From Cellulomonas dongxiuzhuiae (lineage in GTDB: Bacteria; Actinomycetota; Actinomycetes; Actinomycetales; Cellulomonadaceae): a stretch of 64,000 nucleotides of DNA. The translations under genes were made by a program, and so were the position numbers. Positions 23,043-31,757 of the stretch are shown here, one piece after another (within the stretch, counting starts at the first letter, position 1; the number at the start of each line of letters is the position of its first letter). A model generated the notes under the pieces. That model did not search any database. It was not told where the DNA came from and saw only the letters and a program-made list of their open reading frames with translations. The stretch is from the NCBI RefSeq assembly GCF_018623035.1, contig NZ_CP076023.1:744001-808000 (forward strand), read 5' to 3'.

Positions 23043-23333
23043 ATGAGCAGGTACGAGGTCGACGCCGCACAGCTCGACGGGTCCGCGGCGGCGGTGCTGG
23101 CGCGCTCCGCGAGCATCCAGGCCGAGGTCGCCGCGATGCAGCGCCAGCTCGTCGAGCTGCAGGCGACGTGGCGTGGCGGTGCCGCCGGGGCGTTCGGGGC
23201 GGTCGTCGCCGAGTGGAACGTGACCCAGGCCCGCGTCGAGCAGTCCCTCGCGCAGATCGCCGCGGCGATGCAGGCGGCGGCGCGCACGTACGCCGACGCG
23301 GAGGCGCACGCGGCGCGGCTGTTCGCGCACTGA
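23043..23333 (+). CDS. WXG100 family (ESAT-6-like) protein
   Basis: A 96-residue helical hairpin. The turn motif WRG lies in LQATWRGGAAGAF at mid-length, flanked by amphipathic helices rich in Ala, Gln and Glu. The length is standard for WXG100 secreted partners of type VII systems. No EccC-type ATPase or LXG toxin is nearby, so this is an orphan member. An AGGAGG site lies six bases before ATG 23043. Confidence 0.9.
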   Translation: MSRYEVDAAQLDGSAAAVLARSASIQAEVAAMQRQLVELQATWRGGAAGAFGAVVAEWNVTQARVEQSLAQIAAAMQAAARTYADAEAHAARLFAH

Positions 23334-23372
23334 CGTCGGCGCGCGTGGCGGTGTGCCCGCGCGGTGCGCTCC

Positions 23373-24185
23373 TCAGTCCCGGCGGGTGGACGGCGTCGTG
23401 GTCGCGTTCGTCGCGTCCGCCGTGCCGGCCTGCTGCGTGTCAGCGTCCTGGCCGGCCTCGGCCTTCGCTGCCTCGGCGTTCTCGGCCTCGGCCTTCTCGA
23501 GGCGGGCGATCTCCTTCTCGAGGCGCTGCAGCTCCGCCGAGACGTTCTGCCGCGCGGGCTCCTCCCAGGGCTGGGCGAGCGGGCTGACGAACAGCGACGG
23601 CCGTGCCAGGAGCTTGCGCAGGATGCGCAGGCGCGCGCGCACGTAGTCCGCGACCGGCAGGTGGGCGTACTCGGCACGGACGTCCTGGAGATAGGCCTTG
23701 TACCGCTGCGGCTCGGTCGCCAGCATCGCGAGGTCCGCGTCGCACAGGACCGCGCAGTCGGTGTCCTTCACGTCGGGGGAGTGCCGGACCAGCGCGGAGA
23801 CGAGGTCCGCGACGCGCTGCGCCTGCTTCTCCGGCACGCCCAGCCCGGTGAGCTGCTCGCGGGCCAGGACGGCGCTCGCGGCCTCGTCCTCGCCGCCGCG
23901 GTTGGCGTACGCCTTGCGCTCGGCGGAGTCGAACACCGCGCCGTGGTACCAGGCGGCGAGCCGGACGAGCTCGGGGTGGTGCGCCTCCTCGTCGAGCTCG
24001 TCGACGCGCGCGAGCACGTCGACCAGGTGCCGGAGGTTGTGGAAGTGGCGCTCGGGCCGGGTCCACCTCTCCAGGAGGTCCTCGGCGGTGCGCCGGACCT
24101 GCTCGACCGGTGCGGTGCCTCCGGCCTCGGCGACGTTGCGGGTGAAAGCCGGGACCAGCCAGGCGGGTGCGTCATGGACGCCCAT
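23373..24185 (-). CDS. HD-superfamily phosphohydrolase-like protein with coiled-coil tail
   Basis: The 270-residue protein resembles bacterial HD-type metal phosphohydrolases. ERHFHNLRHLVDVLARVDEL (residues about 45-65) and AAWYHGAVFD supply His/Asp metal ligands, and VRHSPDVKDTDCAVLCDADLAMLA the later ones. After about residue 205 there is a charged coiled-coil (SAELQRLEKEIARLEKAEAE), then an Ala/Thr-rich end. The ligand pattern is a variant of the classic HD motif. Substrate is unknown. It lies just upstream, leftward, of nothing co-oriented, and downstream of the kinase gene end by nine bases. Confidence 0.8.
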   Translation of the reverse strand: MGVHDAPAWLVPAFTRNVAEAGGTAPVEQVRRTAEDLLERWTRPERHFHNLRHLVDVLARVDELDEEAHHPELVRLAAWYHGAVFDSAERKAYANRGGEDEAASAVLAREQLTGLGVPEKQAQRVADLVSALVRHSPDVKDTDCAVLCDADLAMLATEPQRYKAYLQDVRAEYAHLPVADYVRARLRILRKLLARPSLFVSPLAQPWEEPARQNVSAELQRLEKEIARLEKAEAENAEAAKAEAGQDADTQQAGTADATNATTTPSTRRD

Positions 24186-24194
24186 GGATCAGCC

Positions 24195-25745
24195 TCACGA
24201 CGTTGACGACGGACCCGTCATCGTAGCCACCTCCGCGGCAGGCGGCGCACCCGAGGGTCGGGATGCGTGAGGGGGACCGGCCACGGGCAGCTCGACACGC
24301 ACGGTCGCGCCACCGCCGGGGGTCGGGTGCACCGCGACGGTCCCGCCGTGGGACGCGACGATCGCGGCCACGATCGCCATGCCGAGGCCCGACCCTCCCG
24401 AGTCGCGCGTGCGCGACGCGTCGATGCGGTAGAACCGCTCGAAGACGCGTTCGGCGTGCTCGGGGGGGATGCCGGGGCCGTGGTCGCGCACCTCGATGAC
24501 GGCCGTCTCGTCGCCCGCGGCGCCCACGGCGATCTCGACGGGCGTCGCGGCGGGCGTGTGGCGGGCCGCGTTGCCGACGAGGTTGGCCAGCACCTGCCGG
24601 AGCCGCTCCTCGTCGCCGACGACGACCCGCGGGGCCGTCAGCCCGTCGAGCGCCACGAGGCGCACCGGACGCTGCGGGTCCAGCGCGCGCAGGTCGCTGA
24701 CCGCGTCGGCGGCCAGCACCGTCAGGTCGACCGGGCCGATGCTGCCGCGCCGCCCCTCGTCGAGCCGGGCCAGCGCGAGCAGGTCCTCGACGAGCGAGCC
24801 CATGCGTGCCGCGGAGCTCTCGATGCGCCGCATGGTGTCCGCGATCTGCTCGGGCGTCGTCGTCGCGCCCATGCGGTACAGCTCGGCGTACCCGCGGATC
24901 GCGGCCAGGGGCGTGCGCAGCTCGTGGGACGCGTCGGCCACGAACCGCCGCATCCTCGCCTCGGACGCGGTGCGCGCGTCAAACGCCTCCTCGATCTGCG
25001 CGAGCATGCCGTTGAGCGCCGCGCCGAGACGGCCGACCTCGGTGCTCGCCGGCGCGACGGGCACGCGCTGCGACAGGTCGCCCGCGGCGATCTCGGCGGC
25101 GGTCCGCTCGATCTCCGCGAGGGGCCGCAGCGACCGCCGGACCGCCCAGCCGCCCGCGACGACCCCCGCCACGACGATGAGCAGACCCGACGCGGCCAGG
25201 CTCCAGGCCATCGCGACGACCGTCCCGTGCAGGTCCCGCAGCGGCAGGCCGACGACGACCGACCCGGCCGTGCCGTCCGACGCCTGGAACGGGTAGGCGA
25301 CGACGCGCCAGGGGGAGCCGGTGCGCGTCGAGGGCACGGTGAACGGCTCGCCGCTGATCGCCGACGCGTCGACCGCCGTCAGGTCGGCGACCCGCGGGAT
25401 GCCGTACATCTGCTCGGTGGCGGGGCTGACGACCGCGGCCTCCTGAGCGCGGGTCTGCACCCGCACGTAGTAGTCCGTCGGGCCGATGTGACCGCGCTGG
25501 CTGGTGAGGTACCCGAGCGCCTCCCCGGCGACGGACTGCGCCTCGGTGGCCAGCTTCTCGTCGACCGGTGCGAGCAGGTTCCGCTCGAGCAGCGTCGTGG
25601 CGGTGACCCCGGCGACGACCAGACCGGTCCCGAGCAGGACGGCGGTGATCGTCACCAGCCGCCAGTGCAACGACATGCCGCGCCACACCCTGCGCGCCGC
25701 CGCGACGGGCCGAGCGCCGCGCAGCGTGCCCGCGCGTCCGGTCAC
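24195..25745 (-). CDS. Sensor histidine kinase (OmpR-partner type)
   Basis: A 516-residue membrane kinase. Helix 1 (WRLVTITAVLLGTGLVVAGVT) is near residues 27-48. An extracytoplasmic sensor of about 130 residues follows, then helix 2 (AASGLLIVVAGVVAGGWAV), HAMP and HisKA with phospho-acceptor His274 (DASHELRTPLAAIRGYAEL). HATPase follows, with N-box VLANLVGNAARHT, RDHGPGIPPEHAERVFERFYR and GSGLGMAIV. The GTG at 25745 overlaps the response-regulator stop (GTGA), so the pair is co-translated. The signal is unknown. The architecture resembles mycobacterial TcrY/PrrB-type kinases. Confidence 0.93.
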   Translation of the reverse strand: MTGRAGTLRGARPVAAARRVWRGMSLHWRLVTITAVLLGTGLVVAGVTATTLLERNLLAPVDEKLATEAQSVAGEALGYLTSQRGHIGPTDYYVRVQTRAQEAAVVSPATEQMYGIPRVADLTAVDASAISGEPFTVPSTRTGSPWRVVAYPFQASDGTAGSVVVGLPLRDLHGTVVAMAWSLAASGLLIVVAGVVAGGWAVRRSLRPLAEIERTAAEIAAGDLSQRVPVAPASTEVGRLGAALNGMLAQIEEAFDARTASEARMRRFVADASHELRTPLAAIRGYAELYRMGATTTPEQIADTMRRIESSAARMGSLVEDLLALARLDEGRRGSIGPVDLTVLAADAVSDLRALDPQRPVRLVALDGLTAPRVVVGDEERLRQVLANLVGNAARHTPAATPVEIAVGAAGDETAVIEVRDHGPGIPPEHAERVFERFYRIDASRTRDSGGSGLGMAIVAAIVASHGGTVAVHPTPGGGATVRVELPVAGPPHASRPSGAPPAAEVATMTGPSSTS

Positions 25746-26461
25746 GCGGACTCGCGCAGCAGGTACCCGACGCCTCGCCGGGTGTGGATGAGCGGGGGCA
25801 GCCGGTTGCCCTCGGCGTCGGTGAGGTGGTCGATCTTGCGGCGCAGGTAGGAGATGTAGGACTCGACGATGTTGGCGTCGCCGCCCCACTCGTACTGCCA
25901 CACGTGGTCGAGGATCTGCGTCTTGGACAGCACGCGCTGCGGGTTGAGCATGAGGTACCGCAGCAGCTTGAACTCGGTGGGGGACAGGTCGACCGCCTGC
26001 CCCGCGCGGCGCACCTCGTGGGTGTCGTCGTCGAGCTCGAGGTCGGCGTAGCGCAGCACCGACGAGCCGATGCCGTCGTCCGGGGCCGTGCGCCGCAGGA
26101 TCGCCCGGATCCGCGCGACGACCTCCTCGAGGCTGAAGGGCTTGGTCACGTAGTCGTCCCCGCCGACGGTCAGGCCCTGCACCTTGTCGGCCGTGTCGTC
26201 GCGCGCGGTGAGGAACAGCACGGGGACGTGCTCGCCCTTCTCGCGCAGCCGGCGGGTGACGGTGAACCCGTCCATGTCGGGCAGCATGACGTCGAGCACC
26301 ACCAGGTCCGGCTCGATGTCGCGCGCGAGTCGCAGCGCGGACATCCCGTCAGCGGCCGCGTGCACCTCGAACCCCGCGAAGCGCAGCGACGTCGCGAGCA
26401 GCTCACGGATGTTCGGCTCGTCGTCCACGACGAGCAGGCGGGCCTCGGGCGTGCTGGTCAT
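25742..26461 (-). CDS. OmpR/PhoB-family response regulator
   Basis: The 239-residue regulator has a receiver domain: acidic pocket Asp13-Asp14, phospho-acceptor Asp57 in VVLDVMLPDMDG, switch Thr in LTARDD and Lys in VTKPF. A winged-helix effector domain covers residues about 140-237 (DLSPTEFKLLRYLMLNPQRVLSK, IVESYISYLRRKID, HTRRGVGYLL). The ATG at 26461 is preceded by GGAG. It is the first gene of the two-component operon, divergent from an amidotransferase. Direct repeats just upstream could be its own binding site. Confidence 0.94.
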   Translation of the reverse strand: MTSTPEARLLVVDDEPNIRELLATSLRFAGFEVHAAADGMSALRLARDIEPDLVVLDVMLPDMDGFTVTRRLREKGEHVPVLFLTARDDTADKVQGLTVGGDDYVTKPFSLEEVVARIRAILRRTAPDDGIGSSVLRYADLELDDDTHEVRRAGQAVDLSPTEFKLLRYLMLNPQRVLSKTQILDHVWQYEWGGDANIVESYISYLRRKIDHLTDAEGNRLPPLIHTRRGVGYLLRESA

Positions 26462-26482
26462 GCTCCCATTCTCGCGCCGGAT

Positions 26483-26499
26483 CCTGGGAGCCGCCTGGG
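26483..26499. promoter_or_regulatory. Direct repeat CCTGGG-N5-CCTGGG
   Basis: Two CCTGGG hexamers (26483-26488, 26494-26499) have the 11-base spacing typical of OmpR-family sites. A third CCTGGG is at 26525. They lie 20-70 bases upstream of the response-regulator start. In such GC-rich DNA chance is possible. Confidence 0.3.
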
Positions 26500-26646
26500 T
26501 GCGGGGCAGGTGGTCGCGGTGCCACCTGGGGGCCTTCTGGACGCGTCGCGCGGGCGGCAGGCGGGCGGATCCGGCAGGACGCAGATCGTTGTGGACACGT
26601 GACCTGGACATGCGGCGCAGCGGCCTGACGCCGCTACCGTTGAATC

Positions 26647-27429
26647 GTGACCGTTCCCTTCAGCGACCACGCGCTCGACGCTGCGGACGCCGGGGCGAGG
26701 CCCCGCGTCACCGTCGTGCAGAGCTCCCCCGACTGCGGCCTGGACCGCTTCGCCGAGTGGTGGACGGGGATCGACGTGCACCTCGTGCGCGCCGACCTCG
26801 GTGACGCCCTGCCCGGCCCGACCGAGGTGGGTGACGGGCTCGTCGTCCTGGGCGGCCCGATGTCCGCGCACGACGACGCCGCCGCACCGTGGCTCCGGCC
26901 GCTGCGCGACCTGCTGGCCGTCGTGAGCGCGACCGACGTCCCGGCCCTCGCCATCTGCCTGGGTGCCCAGCTCCTCGCGGTCGCGCGCGGCGGACGCGTC
27001 GAGCTCGCGGCGCCCCCGGGGTGCGAGGCGGGCGTCGTCGACGTGCGCTGGCGCCCCGAGGCCGCGGCCGACCCGCTCGTCGGCCCGCTCGTCCGGCACG
27101 CCGGGGCGGCGCGGACCAGCCCCCAGCCGAGCATGCACGGCGACGCCGTCGTCGACCTCCCGCGCGGCGCGGTCTGGCTCGCCTCGACCGCGATGTACCC
27201 CTTCCAGGCGTTCCGCATCGGCAGCGCCTGGGGCGTGCAGTTCCACCCCGAGGCCGGGGCCGCGACGATCCGCACCTGGGCGGAGGGGAACGACGCCGTG
27301 GACACCGAGGCGGTCGTCGCGCAGATGACCGCGCGCGCCGACGAGCTCGCGACGTCCGGACGCGCCGTCGCCGACGCGTTCGCCGGCCTGGTGCACGAGC
27401 GCGCCGCGGCCCACCGCGTGAGCGTCTGA
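26647..27429 (+). CDS. Class I glutamine amidotransferase-like protein
   Basis: A 260-residue stand-alone amidotransferase. The nucleophile is Cys104 in LAICLGAQLLA, with His200 and Glu202 in VQFHPE completing the triad. Resembles the GuaA-like/GATase1 group that acts on free glutamine or gamma-glutamyl compounds. VLGGPMSAHDD is the oxyanion-side motif. The first 20 residues are variable. The start is the GTG at 26647; its ribosome site is poor. It ends before a shared bidirectional terminator. Substrate is unknown. Confidence 0.85.
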   Translation: MTVPFSDHALDAADAGARPRVTVVQSSPDCGLDRFAEWWTGIDVHLVRADLGDALPGPTEVGDGLVVLGGPMSAHDDAAAPWLRPLRDLLAVVSATDVPALAICLGAQLLAVARGGRVELAAPPGCEAGVVDVRWRPEAAADPLVGPLVRHAGAARTSPQPSMHGDAVVDLPRGAVWLASTAMYPFQAFRIGSAWGVQFHPEAGAATIRTWAEGNDAVDTEAVVAQMTARADELATSGRAVADAFAGLVHERAAAHRVSV

Positions 27430-27440
27430 GAACCACGCCG

Positions 27441-27484
27441 ACGACGGCCCCGGTCCCGCGACGTGCGGGGACCGGGGCCGTCGT
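27441..27484. terminator. Bidirectional terminator between amidotransferase and pspA
   Basis: A perfect 17-base stem (27441-27457 with 27468-27484) and a 10-base loop, lying between convergent genes. Confidence 0.85.
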
Positions 27485-27490
27485 CGTCCG

Positions 27491-28270
27491 TCAGGCGTCC
27501 GAGGTGCCGGTGCCGATCTCGGGCGTGACCGTCGTCGCCTCGATCTCGCGCGGGTTGGCGCCCTGCTTGAGCGCGGCGAGGCGGGCCTCGATCTCGATCT
27601 CGGTGCCGGCCGACTCGAGCTCGGCGAACTGCGCGTCGAGCGACGACGCCGCCAGCTCGGCCTGGCCCGCCGCGTAGGCCTCCTCGCGGCGGACCTTCTC
27701 CTCGAAGCGCGCGATCTCGCTCGTCGGGTCGAGCACGTTGATCGAGCCGATCGCCTCCTGCACCTGCCGCTGCGCCTGCGCGGACTTCTGGCGGGCGACG
27801 AGGGTGTCGCGGCGCGACTTGAGCTGCGCGAGGCGGTCCTTCATGACCGCGAGGCCGGACTTGAGCTTGTCGACCGTGTCGCGCTGCGAGGCGATGACGG
27901 GCTCCGCGTCGCGGACCTCCTGCTCGGCGGCGAGCTGCTTGCCGATCGCGATCTTGGCGAGGTTGTCGAACTTGTCGGCGTTGGCCGCGTCCCCGGCGGC
28001 GCGGAACTGGTCGGCGCGCGACGACGCCGCCACGGCCTTCTGGCCCCAGTCGCGGGCCGCGGCGACGTCCTCGTTGTAGTCCTGCTCCGCGAGGCGCAGG
28101 TTGCCGATGGACTGCGCGATGGCCTTCTCGGCGTCCGCGATGGAGCCCGTGAAGTCCCGCACGAGCTGGTCGAGCATCTTCTGGGGGTCCTCGGCCTGGT
28201 CGATGAGCGCGTTGATGTTCGCGCGCGTCAGCTGCGCGATCCGTCCGAAGATCGACTGCTTCTCGGTCAT
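27491..28270 (-). CDS. pspA: PspA/IM30 family membrane-stress protein
   Basis: A 259-residue, almost wholly helical protein. The start MTEKQSIFGRIAQLTRANINALIDQAEDPQKMLDQLVRDF is typical of PspA/Vipp1, which coat and repair stressed membranes. A long coiled-coil follows (EIARFEEKVRREEAYA and neighbours), then a short acidic C-terminus. The ATG at 28270 has a GGAGGG site upstream. The TPM-domain gene lies upstream but is cut off by a hairpin, so pspA may have its own promoter. Confidence 0.93.
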   Translation of the reverse strand: MTEKQSIFGRIAQLTRANINALIDQAEDPQKMLDQLVRDFTGSIADAEKAIAQSIGNLRLAEQDYNEDVAAARDWGQKAVAASSRADQFRAAGDAANADKFDNLAKIAIGKQLAAEQEVRDAEPVIASQRDTVDKLKSGLAVMKDRLAQLKSRRDTLVARQKSAQAQRQVQEAIGSINVLDPTSEIARFEEKVRREEAYAAGQAELAASSLDAQFAELESAGTEIEIEARLAALKQGANPREIEATTVTPEIGTGTSDA

Positions 28271-28327
28271 CGTGTCGTGCCCTCCTGTGGTGCCGACCCG
28301 GACCGTCCGCCCGGTGTCACGTGCCGC

Positions 28328-28347
28328 GCCCGCCGTCGTCGGCGGGC
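28328..28347 (-). terminator. Hairpin after the TPM-domain gene
   Basis: GCCCGCCG (28328-28335) and CGGCGGGC (28340-28347) form a perfect stem with tetraloop, 11 bases past the leftward stop at 28359. Confidence 0.6.
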
Positions 28348-28358
28348 GTGTGTGGTCG

Positions 28359-30419
28359 TCAGAACCCGCCGCCGCGCCCGCCGCCGCCGAACCCGCCGCC
28401 GCCGCCGAACCCGCCCCCGAAGCCGCCGCCGCGCCCGCCGCCGCCGAACCCGCCGCCTCCCCAGCTGCCGCCACCACCGCCCCACCCGCCGCCGCCGCGG
28501 CCGCCGCCGCGCAGGATCGAGTCGATGAGGATGCCGCCGAGGATCATGCCGCCCACGTCGGTGCCGCCGCCCTGGCCGCGGTGGTGGTCGTCGTCGTCGT
28601 ACCGCTGGGCGTGCTCGACGTCGGTGCGGGCGAGCCGCTGCGCCTCGGCGACGAGCTGCTCACCGCGCTGCGCGGTGGCCAGGGCCGCCTCGGGGTCGGT
28701 GGTGCGCTGGTCGAGCGCGCGCAGCCGCAGCCGGTCGGCCTCCGCGAGCCGGGTGCGGGCCTGCGGCCCGACGGCGCCGCGGCGGGTGCTGATGTAGTCG
28801 GTGGTCGCGCGCACGGCGGAGTCGAGCCGTCCGAGGGTGTCGTCGAGCAGCGCCAGCGCGCGCCGACCGCGCTCCTCGGCGTCGCGTCGGGGTGCGAGCG
28901 CGGCGTCGAGCGCGGCCTCGGCGGTCGTGAGCCGGCGCAGCGCGGCGAGCGGGTCGCCCGTGCCGCTGCGTGCGGCCTGCGCGGTCTCGACGGCCGCGCG
29001 GGCCTCCTGCGCGTGCGGGGCGACCTGCGGGTCACCCGGCGCCAGACGGGCCGCGTCGGCCAGGTCCGCGGTGATCGACGCGATGCCGGCCTCGAGGCGG
29101 GCGCCCGCGGCCGCGAGCTCGCTGTCCGCGGACGCGACCGCGTCGAGCATCGTCGTGGCCTGCGCCAGCGCCTCCTCCGCGGCGCGGGCGAACCCGACGG
29201 CACCGCCCTTGTCGCCCTGGGCGGACCGGGCGCGGGCCTGGGTGAGCGCGGCGTCGACGTCGTCGAGCAGCCGGGCGGCCTGGTCCGGGTTGCCGGCGAC
29301 GGAGCCCAGCGTGTCGGGGGAGTACCTCGCCGCGAGCGCGGTGACGGCGGCCCGGGCGGGCTCGACGCGCGTGCGCAGCCGCTGCGCCTCGCGCTGGTGG
29401 GCCTCGATGGCGTCGTCGACGCGGGCCTCGATGGCGCGCAGCCGGTCGAACGCGTCCTTCTGCTGGTCGAGGGCGTCCTCGACCTGCCCGCACAGCCGCA
29501 GGATCTGCGCGGACGTGGCGCGCACCTGCTCCTCGGTGTCGGGGACGTCGTCGTCGAGCGTCTGGCGCAGCCGGAAGGCCTCGGTGAGCGTCTGCTTGCC
29601 CTGCGCGAGGACCGTCTCGAACTCGCGCGTGGGCTCGGTGCCGAACTGCGCCTGCGCGAACCCCAGCTCCTCCTCGGACGAGCGCAGCGCGTCGTCGAGC
29701 GCGACGAGCGCAGACGCCGAGCGGTGGTCCAGCTCTGCGGTCGGCAGGGCCGCGAACTCGTCCGCCGCGCCCGCGACGCGCGTCGCCCCCGCGGTGTCGC
29801 GCAGCACGCCCGCGGGCCGCTGGGTGCGGCGGCGCAGGAACGTGAACAGCAGCACCGCGCCGATGACGGCGGCACCGACGAGCAGCAGCGCGGTCAGCGC
29901 GCCGCCGGAGATCCCGCCGCCTGACGTGGCGCCGGAGGCGCGCCCGCCCGCCGCCTCGACGATCCCGTCGGCGGCCGCGACCGCGGCGCCGTCCCAGTCG
30001 CCGTCCGACAGCTCGGTCCGGACGTCGTCCGCGACCCGGTCGAGCTGCGCGGGCGTGATCGAGCCGAGCGAGGTGGGGGCCAGCGTGTACTGCGCGTCCT
30101 CGACGGCGACGGCGAGCACGGCGTCCGACTGCCCGAGCCCCGACTCCTCGGCGGTGCGCTGCACCCACGTCTCCGCGCCGAGGCCGTCGAACGTGTCGAC
30201 GTAGACCACGGTCAGCCGGTACGGGGTCTCCTGCCCGACGCGGTCCACGGCCTGCTGCACGGCCGCCGGGTCCTGGAGCACACCGGCGCGGTCGACGACG
30301 GTCTCGCCCCCGAGGTCGAACGGCGCCTGCGCGGCGGCGCCTCCTGCTCCGGCGACGACGATCACCGCGCCGGCGGCGAGGGCGCAGAGCGGGCGGAGGG
30401 CGCGACGGGCCAGGGGCAC
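28359..30419 (-). CDS. TPM-domain membrane protein with coiled-coil and Gly-rich tail
   Basis: The 686-residue protein starts with a signal peptide (LCALAAGAVIVVAGAGGAAAQ). An extracytoplasmic TPM (YgcG-type) domain covers residues about 35-165 (VVDRAGVLQDPAAVQQAVDRV, LTVVYVDTFDG, VLAVAVEDAQYTLAP). One membrane helix follows near 170-195 (ALTALLLVGAAVIGAVLLFTF), then about 400 residues of charged coiled-coil. The last 50 residues are nearly all Gly with Trp and Phe. TPM domains are linked to membrane-protein quality control and occur beside PspA in actinobacteria. The GTG at 30419 is used. Confidence 0.88.
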   Translation of the reverse strand: MPLARRALRPLCALAAGAVIVVAGAGGAAAQAPFDLGGETVVDRAGVLQDPAAVQQAVDRVGQETPYRLTVVYVDTFDGLGAETWVQRTAEESGLGQSDAVLAVAVEDAQYTLAPTSLGSITPAQLDRVADDVRTELSDGDWDGAAVAAADGIVEAAGGRASGATSGGGISGGALTALLLVGAAVIGAVLLFTFLRRRTQRPAGVLRDTAGATRVAGAADEFAALPTAELDHRSASALVALDDALRSSEEELGFAQAQFGTEPTREFETVLAQGKQTLTEAFRLRQTLDDDVPDTEEQVRATSAQILRLCGQVEDALDQQKDAFDRLRAIEARVDDAIEAHQREAQRLRTRVEPARAAVTALAARYSPDTLGSVAGNPDQAARLLDDVDAALTQARARSAQGDKGGAVGFARAAEEALAQATTMLDAVASADSELAAAGARLEAGIASITADLADAARLAPGDPQVAPHAQEARAAVETAQAARSGTGDPLAALRRLTTAEAALDAALAPRRDAEERGRRALALLDDTLGRLDSAVRATTDYISTRRGAVGPQARTRLAEADRLRLRALDQRTTDPEAALATAQRGEQLVAEAQRLARTDVEHAQRYDDDDHHRGQGGGTDVGGMILGGILIDSILRGGGRGGGGWGGGGGSWGGGGFGGGGRGGGFGGGFGGGGGFGGGGRGGGF

Positions 30420-30578
30420 GTGTCGATCCTTTCTCAGGGTGTCACCCAGGGCAACGCGACACCGGTGCGGGAGGTTCCGGCGGGGTCCCGCGTGTCGCAG
30501 CCCGCAGGCCCGGTCAGCGCACCCGGAAGCCGGCGCGGTACAGGTCGCGCAGGAGGCCGACCTCGCCGGCCGTGCGAC

Positions 30579-31619
30579 TCAGCGGACGTCGACGTACCGG
30601 TGCCAGGACTGCGTGACGTACGACGTCGTGTAGCCGGAGGACAGGTACAGGTCCGCCGCACCCGTGGGGGAGTCCGCGTCGACCTCGAGCCCGACGTACG
30701 CCCGGCCGCGCTCGGCGGCGTCCGTGACGACCGCGTCGAGGAGCGAGCGCGCGACGCCGCGACCGCGGGCCTCCCGCCGGACGCCGAGGTACTCGACGTA
30801 GCTGCCCACCGCGCGGCCACCGGCGTCGGTCGACGCGCTCGCGATGAGCACCCCGACCGCCTGCGGCTCGTCACCGTCGACGAGCTCGGCGAGCCACCAG
30901 TGGTCCCACCGGTGACCCGGGTCCGACCGCAGCCGGGCGAGGAACTCGTCGAACGTCTCCTCGTGGTAGTTGAAGTGGTCGCCGAACGCCTGCTCGAGGA
31001 CGTCGTGCGCCGCTGCCAGGTCGCGCGTCCCGGGCATCGCGCCCTCCTCGCGGTCCAGCCGGCGGACCACCACGCCCGGGCCGGTGGGGCGCAGGCCGTG
31101 GTCGGAGTCGACCACCGGGCGGCGCATCTGCCACCACGTCCGGACGTGCTCGTAGCCCGCGGCGGCGAGCCGGCGCTGGTGGCGCGCGTCGGGCTCGAAG
31201 GCGCCGCTGTCGAGCTGCGTGCGGGTCAGCCCCCGGGCGCGCGCCTGCGCCACACCGGCGCCCTCGGCCCACGCGAAGAGCACCGCCGCGACCTCGTCAC
31301 CCGTCGCGTCGTCGAGCTCGGGGTCGACGACGACGGCCACGAGCACGCGACCCGCGGCACGGTCCTGCGCGGTCGCCCACCCGCGCGCGGCACCGGAGGC
31401 GTCCCGCACCACCATGTGCGCGCGGCTGGCGGCTGCGTCCCCCGTGAGCTCGGCGCGGGTCGCGTCGAGCCCCGCCGACTCCGCACCCCGCGCGGCGACC
31501 TCGTGCCGTGCGCGCAACGCGTGCAGTTCGGCCACGTCGTCCGGTCCTGGCAGGGCGGCGTGCCACCCGGCGGGCAGAGCTGTCGACAGGAGGTCAGGGT
31601 CCAGCAGCAGAGAGGTCAT
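30579..31619 (-). CDS. Double GNAT-domain acetyltransferase
   Basis: The 346-residue protein has two GNAT halves, with the layout of mycothiol synthase. The N-half (residues about 20-165) looks degenerate (RVLVAVVVDPELDDATGDEVAAVLF). The C-half (185-340) keeps the acetyl-CoA loop YLGVRREARGRGVARSLLDAV and LEVDADSPTGAADLYLSSGY. The LEVDADNP-like ending is seen in mycothiol synthases, but I cannot be sure this is MshD. Cytoplasmic. A 159-base gap separates it from the TPM gene. Confidence 0.82.
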   Translation of the reverse strand: MTSLLLDPDLLSTALPAGWHAALPGPDDVAELHALRARHEVAARGAESAGLDATRAELTGDAAASRAHMVVRDASGAARGWATAQDRAAGRVLVAVVVDPELDDATGDEVAAVLFAWAEGAGVAQARARGLTRTQLDSGAFEPDARHQRRLAAAGYEHVRTWWQMRRPVVDSDHGLRPTGPGVVVRRLDREEGAMPGTRDLAAAHDVLEQAFGDHFNYHEETFDEFLARLRSDPGHRWDHWWLAELVDGDEPQAVGVLIASASTDAGGRAVGSYVEYLGVRREARGRGVARSLLDAVVTDAAERGRAYVGLEVDADSPTGAADLYLSSGYTTSYVTQSWHRYVDVR

Positions 31620-31757
31620 CGATCCCTAGTTTCTCGCAGGTCCGCGCCCGCGTGCGCCGACCCCGGGTGCGGTACGGCGCCCGCACCGGCGAAGTGGGCA
31701 CATCTGCGTCGTGCCGAGCATGGAGTGGTCACACGTGCGACCACGTCCGCGGTGGGT

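Noticed and set aside
24267..25850. Long rightward open frame over the histidine kinase gene.
   Set aside because: It is the antisense of a clearly recognised kinase with all motifs and has low-complexity composition.
26507..26528. CAGGTGG-N8-CCACCTG hairpin between the regulator and amidotransferase genes as a terminator.
   Set aside because: It lies between divergent starts, so it cannot terminate either gene. It could only be an operator and overlaps the CCTGGG repeats.
28360..28510. Short G/C-rich repeat at the end of the TPM-domain gene considered as a non-coding repeat array or CRISPR.
   Set aside because: It is simply codon repetition for a Gly-rich tail. Units are irregular and without spacers.
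30514..30582. A short leftward open stretch reading LSRTAGEVGLLRDLYRAGFRVR with coding-like third bases, just past the GNAT gene.
   Set aside because: It has no start codon or ribosome site and only 23 codons. It may be a gene remnant, but GC-rich DNA gives such stretches by chance.
31725..31744. GTGGTC-N8-GACCAC inverted repeat in the 170-base gap between the GNAT and XPB genes.
   Set aside because: Short arms and no promoter alignment. In DNA this GC-rich it is weak evidence for a site. Otherwise the gap holds no gene.
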